NCBI GenBank assembly: GCA_037446255.1
Contig: JBBIIY010000003.1
Span: 1 to 64,000, forward strand
From: Lithacetigena sp037446255 [NCBI: Coprothermobacterota bacterium]
GTDB taxonomy: Bacteria > Coprothermobacterota > HKB111
Reading direction: 5' to 3'
DNA length: 64,000 nt
The translations under genes were made by a program, and so were the position numbers. Positions 30,008-38,161 of the stretch are shown here, piece after piece; within the stretch, counting starts at the first letter, position 1; every line of letters starts with the position of its first letter. Under the pieces are notes generated by a model, which was given only the letters and a program-made list of their open reading frames with translations, was not told the DNA's origin and did not search any database.

Positions 30008-31902
30008 TAACTCTCCCATAAAATATTTATTTTGTTCAGGGCATTTCTTTCCAAAGGGAAGACTAAATAAATTGTCATTCCCTGGTAAATCTTTTCTATC
30101 CCTGATTCTGAGTTAGAAATTGAAAACAGAGGTTCAAAATAAACAGATTCAACATTATCGGATTTTATTAATAATGAAAATCCATCCTGATTATAGCTGA
30201 TTTCGTTTCCGCTCAGGTTTTTAGAAAAACCATTTTCCGATAAAGATAAATTTAGTTCGCAAGCATAAAAATTACTAATTCCTTGAACTTCCAAATGGAT
30301 AGAAACCTGGTTATCTTTAATTTCAAACTTCTTTTTCAATCCCTGGGAATTTTCCAATAATAGAGAATTACCTCCGCAAGCCTTAACGGTGTAAAGAGAA
30401 AGGTTCGGAACACTATTCTTTAAATTTTCTATAGAATCAAAGAAATGGTCTAAAAAACATTCTTTTGTATAACTGTCAAAATGTAAGTAATTCAGAATAG
30501 AACGGTCTTTTATTACTAAACCATCATGAATCGTTTTTGTAGAATTATCATTCTGCAAATTAATATTACCCTGAATCATTTCCAGGTGATAGGCTTCTTT
30601 ATAACGGGTCATTACATTAGTTAGGTTTTTGTTCCAGAGCAGGTCATCCCATTCTAATACCCTGCCGCCACATTTGTGAAAAAACAGGATGTATCTATTA
30701 TTACTGAATATCATTTCATCCTGGCCATCTTTATCAAAATCCTGTATGGTCCAACCTGTTGCTCTGCCCTTACTCTTATCAGCTAAAATAAATTCCTGAT
30801 AAATCGCTTCTCTAAGGTGAGGAAGGTAAAGACCTCCAAAAATACCATGCCAGTAAGCGCAATTGCATTGGCTTCTAAGATAGTGCGTATAGGCTGAGTC
30901 ATCTTTTTTATTTACTCTACTTTCAGCGAAGAGCATCCTTTTATGCATCTTGTTTGCTTCCGGATATTTCACCATGAAGTGTCGGAAAAAGCCACCTCTT
31001 AAAGAGTATTTTTCACTTTCCTCAATTATTTCTTTTCTCTTCCTGAATTTCAAGTTGTCTTCGGGGTTTAGTGCCCATTCTTCCATTTCTTCGTAGGAGG
31101 AAGGCGAGAGGTAAATCCTGCCTTTAGGAGGAATAAGGGTTACTGCCTCTTCTAAGAGCAAAGTCTGGTATTCTGGGTGTTCAGACATGACCTTTAAAAA
31201 TTTCTTTAACCAGCCTTGTTTATAAACATGGTCATAGGTTCCAGGCCAAAGACCAAACTTTTCTCCATCATCACCATAGGTGAAAATAGTTGATTCTTCG
31301 GGCGTGTTTTCCAAAAAATCAATAATTTCTGAAGGTTCATGATAAGGTATTAAATACCTTAATTTCTTTAGAATAGGAAAAACCTTGAGGGTGTACCCTT
31401 CTTCTTCAGTAACATAATAGAAAAATAAATCGTTTTCTGTGAGCCCTGTTTTTCTAAAAGCATAATCATCTATCAAGGTATATTCAATACCAGCCTGATT
31501 GATAGGTTTAGCTAAATGAGGCTCCCATACTCTTTCAGTAAGCCAGATACCTTTTGGGGAAAAGTTAAACTTATTTTGAATATAACTGTTCATTTTCTTA
31601 ATAGCTTCTATTTTGTCTTTATCAGGTAATAAAAAGAGAAGCGGTTCATAAATGCCGCTACTGACGATTTCTATCTGCTTTCTACCCAGTAATGTTTTTA
31701 CTATATCAAAGTAATCATTAATATTATTGTCTTCCATGAATTCGTATAGACACCCAGAAGTATGAAGGGAAACTTTTATAGTGGGGAAGTTAAGAAGTTC
31801 TTCTAAAAAAGGTAGGTATGAATGGTAAATAGCTTTAAAAAACACCTCTTTGAAGTTACCCACAGGTTGGTGATTATGGATACATAAAATAAGATTTTTC
31901 AC
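30007..31902 (-). CDS. GH57 4-alpha-glucanotransferase/alpha-amylase
   Basis: A 631-residue GH57 protein resembling the Thermococcus 4-alpha-glucanotransferase. It starts with CIHNHQPVGN, has the nucleophile Glu123 in WLTERVWEP (same number as in the Thermococcus litoralis enzyme), acid/base Asp at 211/212 in YGDDGEKFG, and the C-terminal beta domains (DUF1925/1926 type). It should cleave or transfer alpha-1,4-glucan chains in the cytoplasm, as no signal peptide is present. Transferase and hydrolase activities cannot be told apart from sequence. Confidence 0.87.
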   Translation of the reverse strand: MKNLILCIHNHQPVGNFKEVFFKAIYHSYLPFLEELLNFPTIKVSLHTSGCLYEFMEDNNINDYFDIVKTLLGRKQIEIVSSGIYEPLLFLLPDKDKIEAIKKMNSYIQNKFNFSPKGIWLTERVWEPHLAKPINQAGIEYTLIDDYAFRKTGLTENDLFFYYVTEEEGYTLKVFPILKKLRYLIPYHEPSEIIDFLENTPEESTIFTYGDDGEKFGLWPGTYDHVYKQGWLKKFLKVMSEHPEYQTLLLEEAVTLIPPKGRIYLSPSSYEEMEEWALNPEDNLKFRKRKEIIEESEKYSLRGGFFRHFMVKYPEANKMHKRMLFAESRVNKKDDSAYTHYLRSQCNCAYWHGIFGGLYLPHLREAIYQEFILADKSKGRATGWTIQDFDKDGQDEMIFSNNRYILFFHKCGGRVLEWDDLLWNKNLTNVMTRYKEAYHLEMIQGNINLQNDNSTKTIHDGLVIKDRSILNYLHFDSYTKECFLDHFFDSIENLKNSVPNLSLYTVKACGGNSLLLENSQGLKKKFEIKDNQVSIHLEVQGISNFYACELNLSLSENGFSKNLSGNEISYNQDGFSLLIKSDNVESVYFEPLFSISNSESGIEKIYQGMTIYLVFPLERNALNKINILWES

Positions 31903-34002
31903 CTAAATCTCCCATTTCTTTTGAGAATAATCTTCATCTGGCAAAGTAAACAGAAGATGTCCAGTTTTAGGGATTCTGGATATCAATCTATCTTCTATTA
32001 ATATGTTGATATGCATCAATAAAGGCTCACCCATAATAAACCCGGCATCCTTGAAAGGAAAACGAATTTCTAATACTTTATCATATTGAGAGGTTAACAA
32101 TATATTTTTTGCGGACTCTACCTGAATAGTGTTAGCAATTTTTTTGAAGGTTAAGGATAATAATTCTCTGGAACCTTTAAGATTAAGTTCAATTATATAT
32201 TCTCTGATATGTTCGTTAGTATCTGAGGGCTTTAAAAGAAAATATAAATTTTGGTTATCAAATCCAAAATAGAGTCTATCAATAAGATTATTAGATAAAG
32301 CTATAACTCCTCCTCCAATTTCAGGTTTAAAACAGCTGGCGTTATACCATTCAAAGTAGTTAGAGATAACTCCATCAATAATCGGGGTAATCATCCCCCG
32401 AGGTTCAAGACTGTAAAGTGGATAATCTTCTTCTATTATTGGGTACTTTAAAAAATCAGGGATTTTCCTATCAGTTAATTTATACACATTAATTAGATGT
32501 GTTCTGTATATATAGTCAAAGTTTCTCAGGGTATCTCTATTTTCTTCATCGCCGTACCACCAGTTCCAGTCTGAACCTTCTGCAGCAAATAGCGATTTTT
32601 TTGCTTTTTCTTTTTCTATGTTTGAAAAATCCAGGTAGTCATTTCTTACCTGCCGTAAATAATCATAGGAGGTATTGTCTTCATTTTTACCTATCCATAT
32701 ACGGAAATCTCCACTAATCCAGGAACCTGTGGCTAATCCGTTTAATTTCAGCGAATCAACCTTGTTTAAACCTTCAGAAAAGGTGCATAATTCAAGTCCT
32801 TCTTGATTTATTAATGATTGATACAGGTTACTAAGGAAATGTAAACCTGAATTTTCATAACTATCCCAGGCATTTTCACCATCCAAAATGATAGATATTA
32901 TTTGGTCCTCATCAGCAGTCTGCCTTATAGAATTAACTCTTTTTATAAAGTCATTAACTGCAATGAGGGAGTCAACTGCCGAATAAGTAAAACCAATTAA
33001 ATCGGAAATTATCCTATCACGGAAATAAATATGCAATCTTTTTCCTTCGTTTTCTATAAAATAAGGTTTGTATAAATCGTTTCTATGTTCAATTTTCTTG
33101 CTTTTATAGAGAATAGCTTCATCGGAAGCTATCCAACTAAAACCACATTTAAGAACAAGCGGTACTATTTCTTGAGATACAGCACCTTCTGAGGGCCATA
33201 ACCCGCTAATTGAATTGCTAAAACTTTCCTCAGCATATTGTTTTCCAATGACTAACTGTTCCTCAAGGTCCTTAATCGCCCTGAAAGGTATTTCTGGTAA
33301 CGGAGTATCCTGGCATTTTTTTGCTAAATTAGTATCAATCATCAAAGGCATAATAGGGTGATTAAAAGGAGAGGTTGTTATCTCTATCTGGTTATTCTCT
33401 AGCAAAGCTTTATACATAGGAATAGTTTTTTTAATAATTTCTTTTTGTTTGTTTAAGATGGTTTCTTTATCTTGTTCAGTGAATCTGGATTTTTTCATCA
33501 GTAGTTTATCCAATTGGAGGTCATCAGAGAGATAATCTGGAGGGAGCCAGTACAAGTTAAATAAAACCTGTAAGTCTAAATATTCCTGTTCACTGAAAGA
33601 CTCAGTTAAGTCACCCAAACAGTCTTTCAGAGATTCTTTTTTCTTCTGAAGAAAAAGGTAGCGGCTATTTTTGTTGATAATCCTTTCCTGATTTAAACTA
33701 AAAAAATTGTTCAGGATGAATAATTTATCTTCTTGAGATAATTCTCCGGGGTTTTTATTACTTATATCTAAAAAATAATCTGATGCGTTATGTTCGGTAT
33801 AATCGTTTATTTGTTCTAAGAGAGAAGGGGTAAAATTAAAAGTTGCTTTTATCCTGTCATTAACCGTAAGGAGATAAGCCATTAAATAGTAATTTTTAAT
33901 AAGATGAAGTCTTACCCAGGGTAAAAGGTATTTATTAGTGCTGTAGTCTTTATATATAGGTTGGTGAAAGTGCCAGAGAAAGGCTATGTATAATTTGTTC
34001 AT
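31903..34002 (-). CDS. GH57 glycoside hydrolase, amylopullulanase-like
   Basis: A 699-residue GH57 protein, first gene of the cluster. The N-terminus has FLWHFHQPIY, nucleophile Glu272 lies in GLWPSEGAVS, and acid/base Asp374 in LDGENAWD, the pattern of amylopullulanases. After about residue 530 there is a beta-rich tail. It has no signal peptide, so it likely acts on internal glycogen or maltodextrin. An AAGGAGAT site precedes the ATG. It ends next to the following GH57 gene with no gap. Confidence 0.87.
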   Translation of the reverse strand: MNKLYIAFLWHFHQPIYKDYSTNKYLLPWVRLHLIKNYYLMAYLLTVNDRIKATFNFTPSLLEQINDYTEHNASDYFLDISNKNPGELSQEDKLFILNNFFSLNQERIINKNSRYLFLQKKKESLKDCLGDLTESFSEQEYLDLQVLFNLYWLPPDYLSDDLQLDKLLMKKSRFTEQDKETILNKQKEIIKKTIPMYKALLENNQIEITTSPFNHPIMPLMIDTNLAKKCQDTPLPEIPFRAIKDLEEQLVIGKQYAEESFSNSISGLWPSEGAVSQEIVPLVLKCGFSWIASDEAILYKSKKIEHRNDLYKPYFIENEGKRLHIYFRDRIISDLIGFTYSAVDSLIAVNDFIKRVNSIRQTADEDQIISIILDGENAWDSYENSGLHFLSNLYQSLINQEGLELCTFSEGLNKVDSLKLNGLATGSWISGDFRIWIGKNEDNTSYDYLRQVRNDYLDFSNIEKEKAKKSLFAAEGSDWNWWYGDEENRDTLRNFDYIYRTHLINVYKLTDRKIPDFLKYPIIEEDYPLYSLEPRGMITPIIDGVISNYFEWYNASCFKPEIGGGVIALSNNLIDRLYFGFDNQNLYFLLKPSDTNEHIREYIIELNLKGSRELLSLTFKKIANTIQVESAKNILLTSQYDKVLEIRFPFKDAGFIMGEPLLMHINILIEDRLISRIPKTGHLLFTLPDEDYSQKKWEI

Positions 34003-34082
34003 CTTTTATGAGTATCTCCTTAATTAAATGTTAAAGAGGGTAAATTTATAATTCAGGTGGATTTTTTCAGGTCACCTTATTT

Positions 34083-34091
34083 ATTATATCA
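34083..34091 (-). promoter_or_regulatory. Possible extended -10 promoter of the glycogen cluster
   Basis: On the minus strand TGATATAAT forms an extended -10 box about 80 bases before the first GH57 start codon. No clear -35 box is seen. The leader contains a small hairpin (AGGTG/CACCT, about 34053-34077). Confidence 0.35.
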
Positions 34092-34151
34092 ATTATAAAA
34101 TATTGAATATTTTTTCAGTATTTATTAAGTACAGGAATTTGAATAAAAATG

Positions 34152-34240
34152 TGGTGCCGAGAGGGGGAGTTGAACCCCCACGGGGTGTTAACCCCGGTAG
34201 ATTTTGAGTCTACTGCGTCTGCCAGTTTCGCCACCTCGGC
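34152..34240 (-). tRNA. tRNA-Leu(CAA)
   Basis: Class II tRNA on the minus strand with acceptor GCCGAGG/TCTCGGC and a long variable arm. The anticodon stem GTAGA/TCTAC holds loop CTCAAAA, giving anticodon CAA (leucine, UUG codons). Discriminator A and CCA are encoded. On the minus strand, TATAAT at 34260-34265 may be its -10 box. Confidence 0.95.
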
Positions 34241-34325
34241 ATAAATGTGGCTAATATAGATTATAATATCATATGGGTAATGTTTTTCCTCCATAATTAA
34301 GTATGCATAACTGATTTATTTACCC

Positions 34326-34416
34326 GGAGGGGTGTCCGAGTGGTTGATGGTGGCGGTCTTGAAAATCGCTGTGGCCTTACGGGTCACCGGGGGTTCGAAT
34401 CCCTCCCCCTCCGCCA
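34326..34416 (+). tRNA. tRNA-Ser(UGA)
   Basis: Class II tRNA with acceptor GGAGGGG/CCCCTCC, discriminator G and encoded CCA. The anticodon arm GCGGT-CTTGAAA-ATCGC gives anticodon TGA (serine, UCA codons). A variable arm of about 16-18 bases follows (TGTGGCCTTACGGGTCAC region). Confidence 0.95.
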
Positions 34417-34425
34417 ACATATTTT

Positions 34426-34462
34426 GGGGTCAGTTTCACGCATTTGACTATTTAGGGACCTA
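34426..34462 (+). repeat. Dispersed short repeat, copy 2
   Basis: GGGGTCAGTTTCACGCATTT, ending in GAC, lies ten bases after tRNA-Ser and resembles the reverse complement of 15131-15155, then AGGGACCTACC follows. The rest of 34417-34574 shows no gene. Insertions beside tRNA genes are common, so this may be the edge of a lost element. Confidence 0.38.
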
Positions 34463-34574
34463 CCGCAATATTAACTGTAGAATAAATAATCCAGAGGAAA
34501 ACTATCTTATATCACACCCATCAATCAGAATTAGGAGTTTTTAGTTGAATCGTTATTTTACAAAATATATTTAT

Positions 34575-35357
34575 TTAGACTTCTTTTTTCTGAAAAATAT
34601 AGTTAGCTATTAGCATTAAAATTAGTGAAGCAGCTAATAACAAAGAGATGGTTCCCCAGGAAATGGACTCCTTGCTGAGTATGTTTATACCCTGCATAAA
34701 CCTGAAAATACTTAAGTGATTGTATTTCGGCAGGTAGGAGGGTAGGGAAAGAGCTATATATGCTAAAGCAGAGGAGGCTATCGCTTTCACATGGTCTTTA
34801 CACAAAGATGATATGCAGAAAGCTACGGAAAATAAAAAAGCAATACCTGCTATTGATTGTATCAGTCCCCTGAAAAAGAGGGAAAATTCAAAAACCTCAT
34901 TCATGTATAGTGAAGCTGGATAAAGAATTAAAGTTGAAAAGAGTGCAACTATTATCGTTTCTATGAGGTTAACTGAGTATTTTGCAGTAATTATTCTGAA
35001 GGAGCTAATAGGTTTGGCAATCAGGAATTCAAGGGTTCCTCTGGATTCTTCGCTGGATAATAGGGGCGCAGCCATAAAAAGTAAATATATTGCCATGCCC
35101 TGATATAAAGTTTTACTAATCCAGGAGCTGTATAAATACACATTCCAATTAAGATTGAAAGCTCCTTGCATCTGTTCAGGAGACACAAAAGGCATTTGTT
35201 TTAGAATTGACTCCATCATAGAAATGAATTCTGGAGTAATCATGGTTTTTAACCAGGGGTATAGCGCAACATTCAGTAAAGAGAAAAAAGAAAACACTAT
35301 CAGACCAGTAAAAAATCTCCATCTACTTTCTAACCATTCTTTTAAAAGAATTCCCAT
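34575..35357 (-). CDS. ABC-2 type transporter permease
   Basis: A 260-residue membrane protein with six hydrophobic segments and the pattern of ABC-2 permeases: an N-terminal KEWLESRWRFF, an internal segment SSEESRGTLEFLIAKPIS-like motif that marks the family, and final segments ending near the C-terminus. It forms the membrane half of an exporter with the ATPase just upstream, two bases away. The cargo is unknown. Confidence 0.87.
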   Translation of the reverse strand: MGILLKEWLESRWRFFTGLIVFSFFSLLNVALYPWLKTMITPEFISMMESILKQMPFVSPEQMQGAFNLNWNVYLYSSWISKTLYQGMAIYLLFMAAPLLSSEESRGTLEFLIAKPISSFRIITAKYSVNLIETIIVALFSTLILYPASLYMNEVFEFSLFFRGLIQSIAGIAFLFSVAFCISSLCKDHVKAIASSALAYIALSLPSYLPKYNHLSIFRFMQGINILSKESISWGTISLLLAASLILMLIANYIFQKKEV

Positions 35358-35359
35358 GG

Positions 35360-36241
35360 TTATTTATCCTCCATTTTATTTACAAAAATGTCTTCCAGGC
35401 TCATTTCCTGCTCTTCAATGACAAATATAGGAAGTTTTTGAAGTTTCTCTAATACTACGTCAGTATTTTGTTTGATTTTAATAAGAAAAAATTTACCTTT
35501 ACTTTCTACTATTTCCAGTCCGGGCATTGTTAATTCCCCTGGAGTTAGTTCGCGCTGGAACACTATTCTAAATAATTTATCTTCGCTTTTTAGTTCATCC
35601 ATTTTTTTAATATCCAATAATTTACCTTTTTTTAAAAAAGCGATAGTATCGCATACTCGTTCAACCTCTCCTAAAACATGTGAAGATAAAAAGACAGTTT
35701 GTTTCTCACCAGCCACAGTGTCTACCAGTAGTTGAAGGAATTTGTATCTGGTTAGAGGGTCTAATCCTAAGGTAGGGTCATCCAGAATCAATAATTCAGG
35801 TTTAAAACACAGAGCCAGAAGCAATAGTACTTTTCTTTTCATACCCAGTGAAAATTCACCTATCTTTTGTTTTAAAGGTAGTTCAAATTTATCCTGATAA
35901 ACTGATTCCAGTTTTGAATCCCAGGTTGGATAATAGGGTTTAACTATGTTTATAAGTTCAAAAAGGGAAAATGTGTCGTAAATACTATCATTTTCAGGAA
36001 CATAACCGATTCTCTTTAATAACTCAATGTTCCTGCCCGTGGTTTCCTTGCCCCAAAGAAATATTGTTCCTGAAGATGGTTTTCTAAGACCCATAATTAT
36101 TTTAATGGTAGTCGTTTTTCCAGCACCATTAGGGCCAAGAAAGCCAAATATAGAACCTTCTTCCACCTTAAAACTGATTCCTTCTATGGCGGTAGTTGTC
36201 CCGTAATGTTTACTTATTGAGTTAAGTTCGATAACTGGCAT
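35360..36241 (-). CDS. ABC transporter ATP-binding protein
   Basis: A 293-residue ATPase of the CcmA/ABC-2 class. Walker A is GPNGAGKTT at 36-44, the signature region is FSLGMKRK, and Walker B is LLILDDPTLGLD, followed by the His switch SSHV. The signature lacks the usual SGGQ, as in many of this class. It lies between a GntR regulator and the permease in an operon typical of YtrA-regulated exporters. Confidence 0.92.
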   Translation of the reverse strand: MPVIELNSISKHYGTTTAIEGISFKVEEGSIFGFLGPNGAGKTTTIKIIMGLRKPSSGTIFLWGKETTGRNIELLKRIGYVPENDSIYDTFSLFELINIVKPYYPTWDSKLESVYQDKFELPLKQKIGEFSLGMKRKVLLLLALCFKPELLILDDPTLGLDPLTRYKFLQLLVDTVAGEKQTVFLSSHVLGEVERVCDTIAFLKKGKLLDIKKMDELKSEDKLFRIVFQRELTPGELTMPGLEIVESKGKFFLIKIKQNTDVVLEKLQKLPIFVIEEQEMSLEDIFVNKMEDK

Positions 36242-36243
36242 GT

Positions 36244-36642
36244 TTAATTTCTATCCTCCTGAAATTCTTTAAATGTTTCCTGCCATAAATCGCTTATTTC
36301 ATTTCTTTCTAAACCCATAATTTTACCCTCCCTGATAATATTTTTTAATAAAAAGGTTAGTTGTTCTTTTTTTTCTCGATAGTTCCTTTCTTCAGAAATA
36401 GCTAAAATAAAAGTGCCCACACCTGGTTCGCTTTTAATGTACCCTTCAATAGTTAGCTCTCTAAAGACTCGGGCAACAGTATTCGGGTTAATAGAAAGAA
36501 ATGATGAAAGTTCTTTTATGGTAGGCAATTTTTCTCCAGATTTCAAAGTACCCCATTGCAAAGCTTTTATAACCTGATTTTTTAATTGCTTATAAACAGG
36601 TACAGAACTGTAAGGATTAACTGAAAATAGATTTTTGATCAT
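36244..36642 (-). CDS. GntR-family regulator, YtrA type
   Basis: A 132-residue repressor with an N-terminal winged helix-turn-helix (VYKQLKNQVIKALQWGTLKSG through NTVARVFREL) and a short helical tail instead of a ligand domain, which is the mark of the YtrA subfamily. Such proteins control linked ABC exporter operons. It most likely binds the 30-bp palindrome upstream of the operon. It is two bases from the ATPase gene. Confidence 0.9.
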   Translation of the reverse strand: MIKNLFSVNPYSSVPVYKQLKNQVIKALQWGTLKSGEKLPTIKELSSFLSINPNTVARVFRELTIEGYIKSEPGVGTFILAISEERNYREKKEQLTFLLKNIIREGKIMGLERNEISDLWQETFKEFQEDRN

Positions 36643-36657
36643 TATTATTGAAGTTGG

Positions 36658-36960
36658 TTAAATCTTTACAGCAGTGCCATAAGCAATTATCTCCGAGGCT
36701 CCCTGAGCCACAGTAGAAGTAGCAAGCCTTACTTCAATTACAGCATTTGCTCCCATTTTTTCAGCTTCATCAATCATTTTCTTAATAGCATCTTCTCTTG
36801 TTTCATCAATAAGATTAGCGTATTCAGTTACTTTTCCTCCAAAGAGTATCCTGAAAGCTGCCATAATATCTTTTCCCAGATGCACAGCTTTCATTGAAGA
36901 ACCTTTTACCATACCTAAAACTTTGTAGTCAACATTTAAATTACAGGTAGTGATAAGCAT
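36658..36960 (-). CDS. YbjQ/UPF0145 family protein
   Basis: A 100-residue protein with the YbjQ pattern: a VLGMVKGSSMKAVHLGKDI start, an REDAIKKMIDEAEKMGANAVIEVR middle and an IAYGTAVKI end. The family forms pentameric rings and has no settled role, although it is often named a heavy-metal-binding protein. The ATG has an AGGAGG site. It is first in the operon with the GntR regulator and ABC exporter, 15 bases before the regulator. Confidence 0.88.
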   Translation of the reverse strand: MLITTCNLNVDYKVLGMVKGSSMKAVHLGKDIMAAFRILFGGKVTEYANLIDETREDAIKKMIDEAEKMGANAVIEVRLATSTVAQGASEIIAYGTAVKI

Positions 36961-36975
36961 ATAATCCTCCTAATA

Positions 36976-37018
36976 ATTAATATACTAATATATTAGTATA
37001 TTAATACACTACTGTCAA
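36976..37018 (-). promoter_or_regulatory. Promoter and 30-bp palindromic operator of the YbjQ-GntR-ABC operon
   Basis: A perfect 30-bp palindrome (36976-37005), with half-sites containing TACTAA/TTAGTA, sits just upstream of the ybjQ ribosome site. On the minus strand a consensus -35 box TTGACA (37013-37018) is 17 bases from TAATAT (36990-36995), which lies inside the palindrome. A regulator bound there would block RNA polymerase. The GntR-type protein in the same operon is the obvious candidate, so autoregulation is inferred. Confidence 0.72.
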
Positions 37019-37061
37019 TAGATAATGGTAGGTAAATATTGGAATAATAGTGTTTAACTGG

Positions 37062-37070
37062 TGGTATAAT
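37062..37070 (+). promoter_or_regulatory. Extended -10 promoter of the tmRNA
   Basis: TGGTATAAT forms a consensus extended -10 box ten bases before the mature tmRNA 5' end. A TTGGAA at 37039-37044 is a possible but widely spaced (20-base) -35 box. Confidence 0.6.
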
Positions 37071-37079
37071 ATATTACTC

Positions 37080-37436
37080 GGGGGCGAATTGGATTCGACG
37101 GGATTGAGTTGTGTTAAGGTAGCAGGTCGAGGTCGCCACCAAAGCCCCTCGTTAATAAGGTGGCAAAAAAATAAACGCCGCTTAAATAGCGTAAATCCCT
37201 TCTTTATGAAGGGCGTCCTTCTGAGCTTTTATCAGCGGGGTTCAGCGGGGCGTGACCTGAAGCTGATGAGGTTATGATTGTTTTCCTGAGACAATTATCA
37301 ACCTTATTATCAGGATATCGACTTGAAACCCTGTCTTTGGGGTTGATAGTAGGAAGATTAAACAAAGACTATACCTGTAGCTTGACCTTATCACATCCTT
37401 TTTCGGACGCGGGTTCGATTCCCGCCGCCTCCACCA
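37080..37436 (+). ncRNA. ssrA: Transfer-messenger RNA (tmRNA, ssrA)
   Basis: A one-piece tmRNA that rescues stalled ribosomes. The acceptor GGGGGCG (37080) pairs with CGCCTCC, the D-loop-like TGGATTCGACGGG and the T arm GCGGGTTCGATTCCCGC are typical, and CCA is encoded. Pseudoknot 1 is visible: CGAGG/CCTCG (37128-37132 with 37147-37151) and GCCACC/GGTGGC (37135-37140 with 37159-37164). The tag frame is unusual: either GKKINAA from GGC at 37162, or just two alanines from GCC at 37177, both ending at TAA 37183-37185. A strong hairpin (CCCTTC/GAAGGG) follows. Confidence 0.95.
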
Positions 37437-37446
37437 CTATTTTGCT

Positions 37447-38133
37447 ATGCCTATATTAGATGACATAATAGAACTCCAAAAATTAGAAGGGACAAAAACC
37501 GTAAATCTTAATAAAAAAGATGAAATTAGTTATATTATTAAGAAAATAAACCTGAAAAAAAATGCAAAAGTAAAAGAAATAGAAAGCTTTACCAAGGAAA
37601 CCCATGTGTTTGAAACTGAATTAAAAGACCTTGATTTAACCATAGAATCAATTAGAGTAAAAGTCAAGCAAAATAAAGAACTCCTTTTTTCAGGAAAAAT
37701 TACCTCATCCAAAGAAGTATCTTTTAAATCACAGGAAATAAATAATATGGAAAAACATATAAGCAATATGGAAGATAAATCCCTTTTACTTATGGAAATA
37801 ATCGAGACCCGGCAAATTCAAAGAAAAGAGAAAGAACAGGAATTAAACGCAATTAAATCAGAATTGTCTGAACAGGAATCATTATTATCTTCCATAACTT
37901 TTAATGATGAAAGCTTAATCACTAATTTACAAGAAAAAATACCTCAGGATATTTTAAAAGAATTTTATTATCTACTCAAGGATAAAGGAGGATATGCGGT
38001 AGTTCCTTTGAAAGATAGTTTGTATTGCAGCGGGTGTGGAGTTAATGTCCCAGAAAAATTTCAATTATTAATACAAAAGCGCGAACTTGTCTGCTGTGAA
38101 AGCTGTCATCGTTTTTTATACAATTATCGGTAA
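37447..38133 (+). CDS. Coiled-coil zinc-ribbon protein (DUF164/CdsZ-like)
   Basis: A 228-residue protein: a long charged coiled coil (about 10-160) followed by a C4 zinc ribbon (CSGCGVNV and CCESCHRF). This is the DUF164 pattern; the chlamydial member CdsZ has been linked to type III secretion, but most bacterial members have no known role and some are suspected to bind nucleic acid. The ATG lies ten bases after the tmRNA CCA with no visible ribosome site, so it is probably transcribed with tmRNA. Confidence 0.82.
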   Translation: MPILDDIIELQKLEGTKTVNLNKKDEISYIIKKINLKKNAKVKEIESFTKETHVFETELKDLDLTIESIRVKVKQNKELLFSGKITSSKEVSFKSQEINNMEKHISNMEDKSLLLMEIIETRQIQRKEKEQELNAIKSELSEQESLLSSITFNDESLITNLQEKIPQDILKEFYYLLKDKGGYAVVPLKDSLYCSGCGVNVPEKFQLLIQKRELVCCESCHRFLYNYR

Positions 38134-38161
38134 TTAACTGAGATACTTTAAACTCAAACCT

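Noticed and set aside
34332-34544. A 70-codon open frame across tRNA-Ser
   Set aside because: The first part is the tRNA itself, and the rest shows no known motif or ribosome site.
37050-37459. Open frames of 75 and 61 codons over 37050-37277 and 37274-37459
   Set aside because: They lie over the tmRNA, lack ribosome sites and show tRNA-like arm sequences instead of protein-like content.
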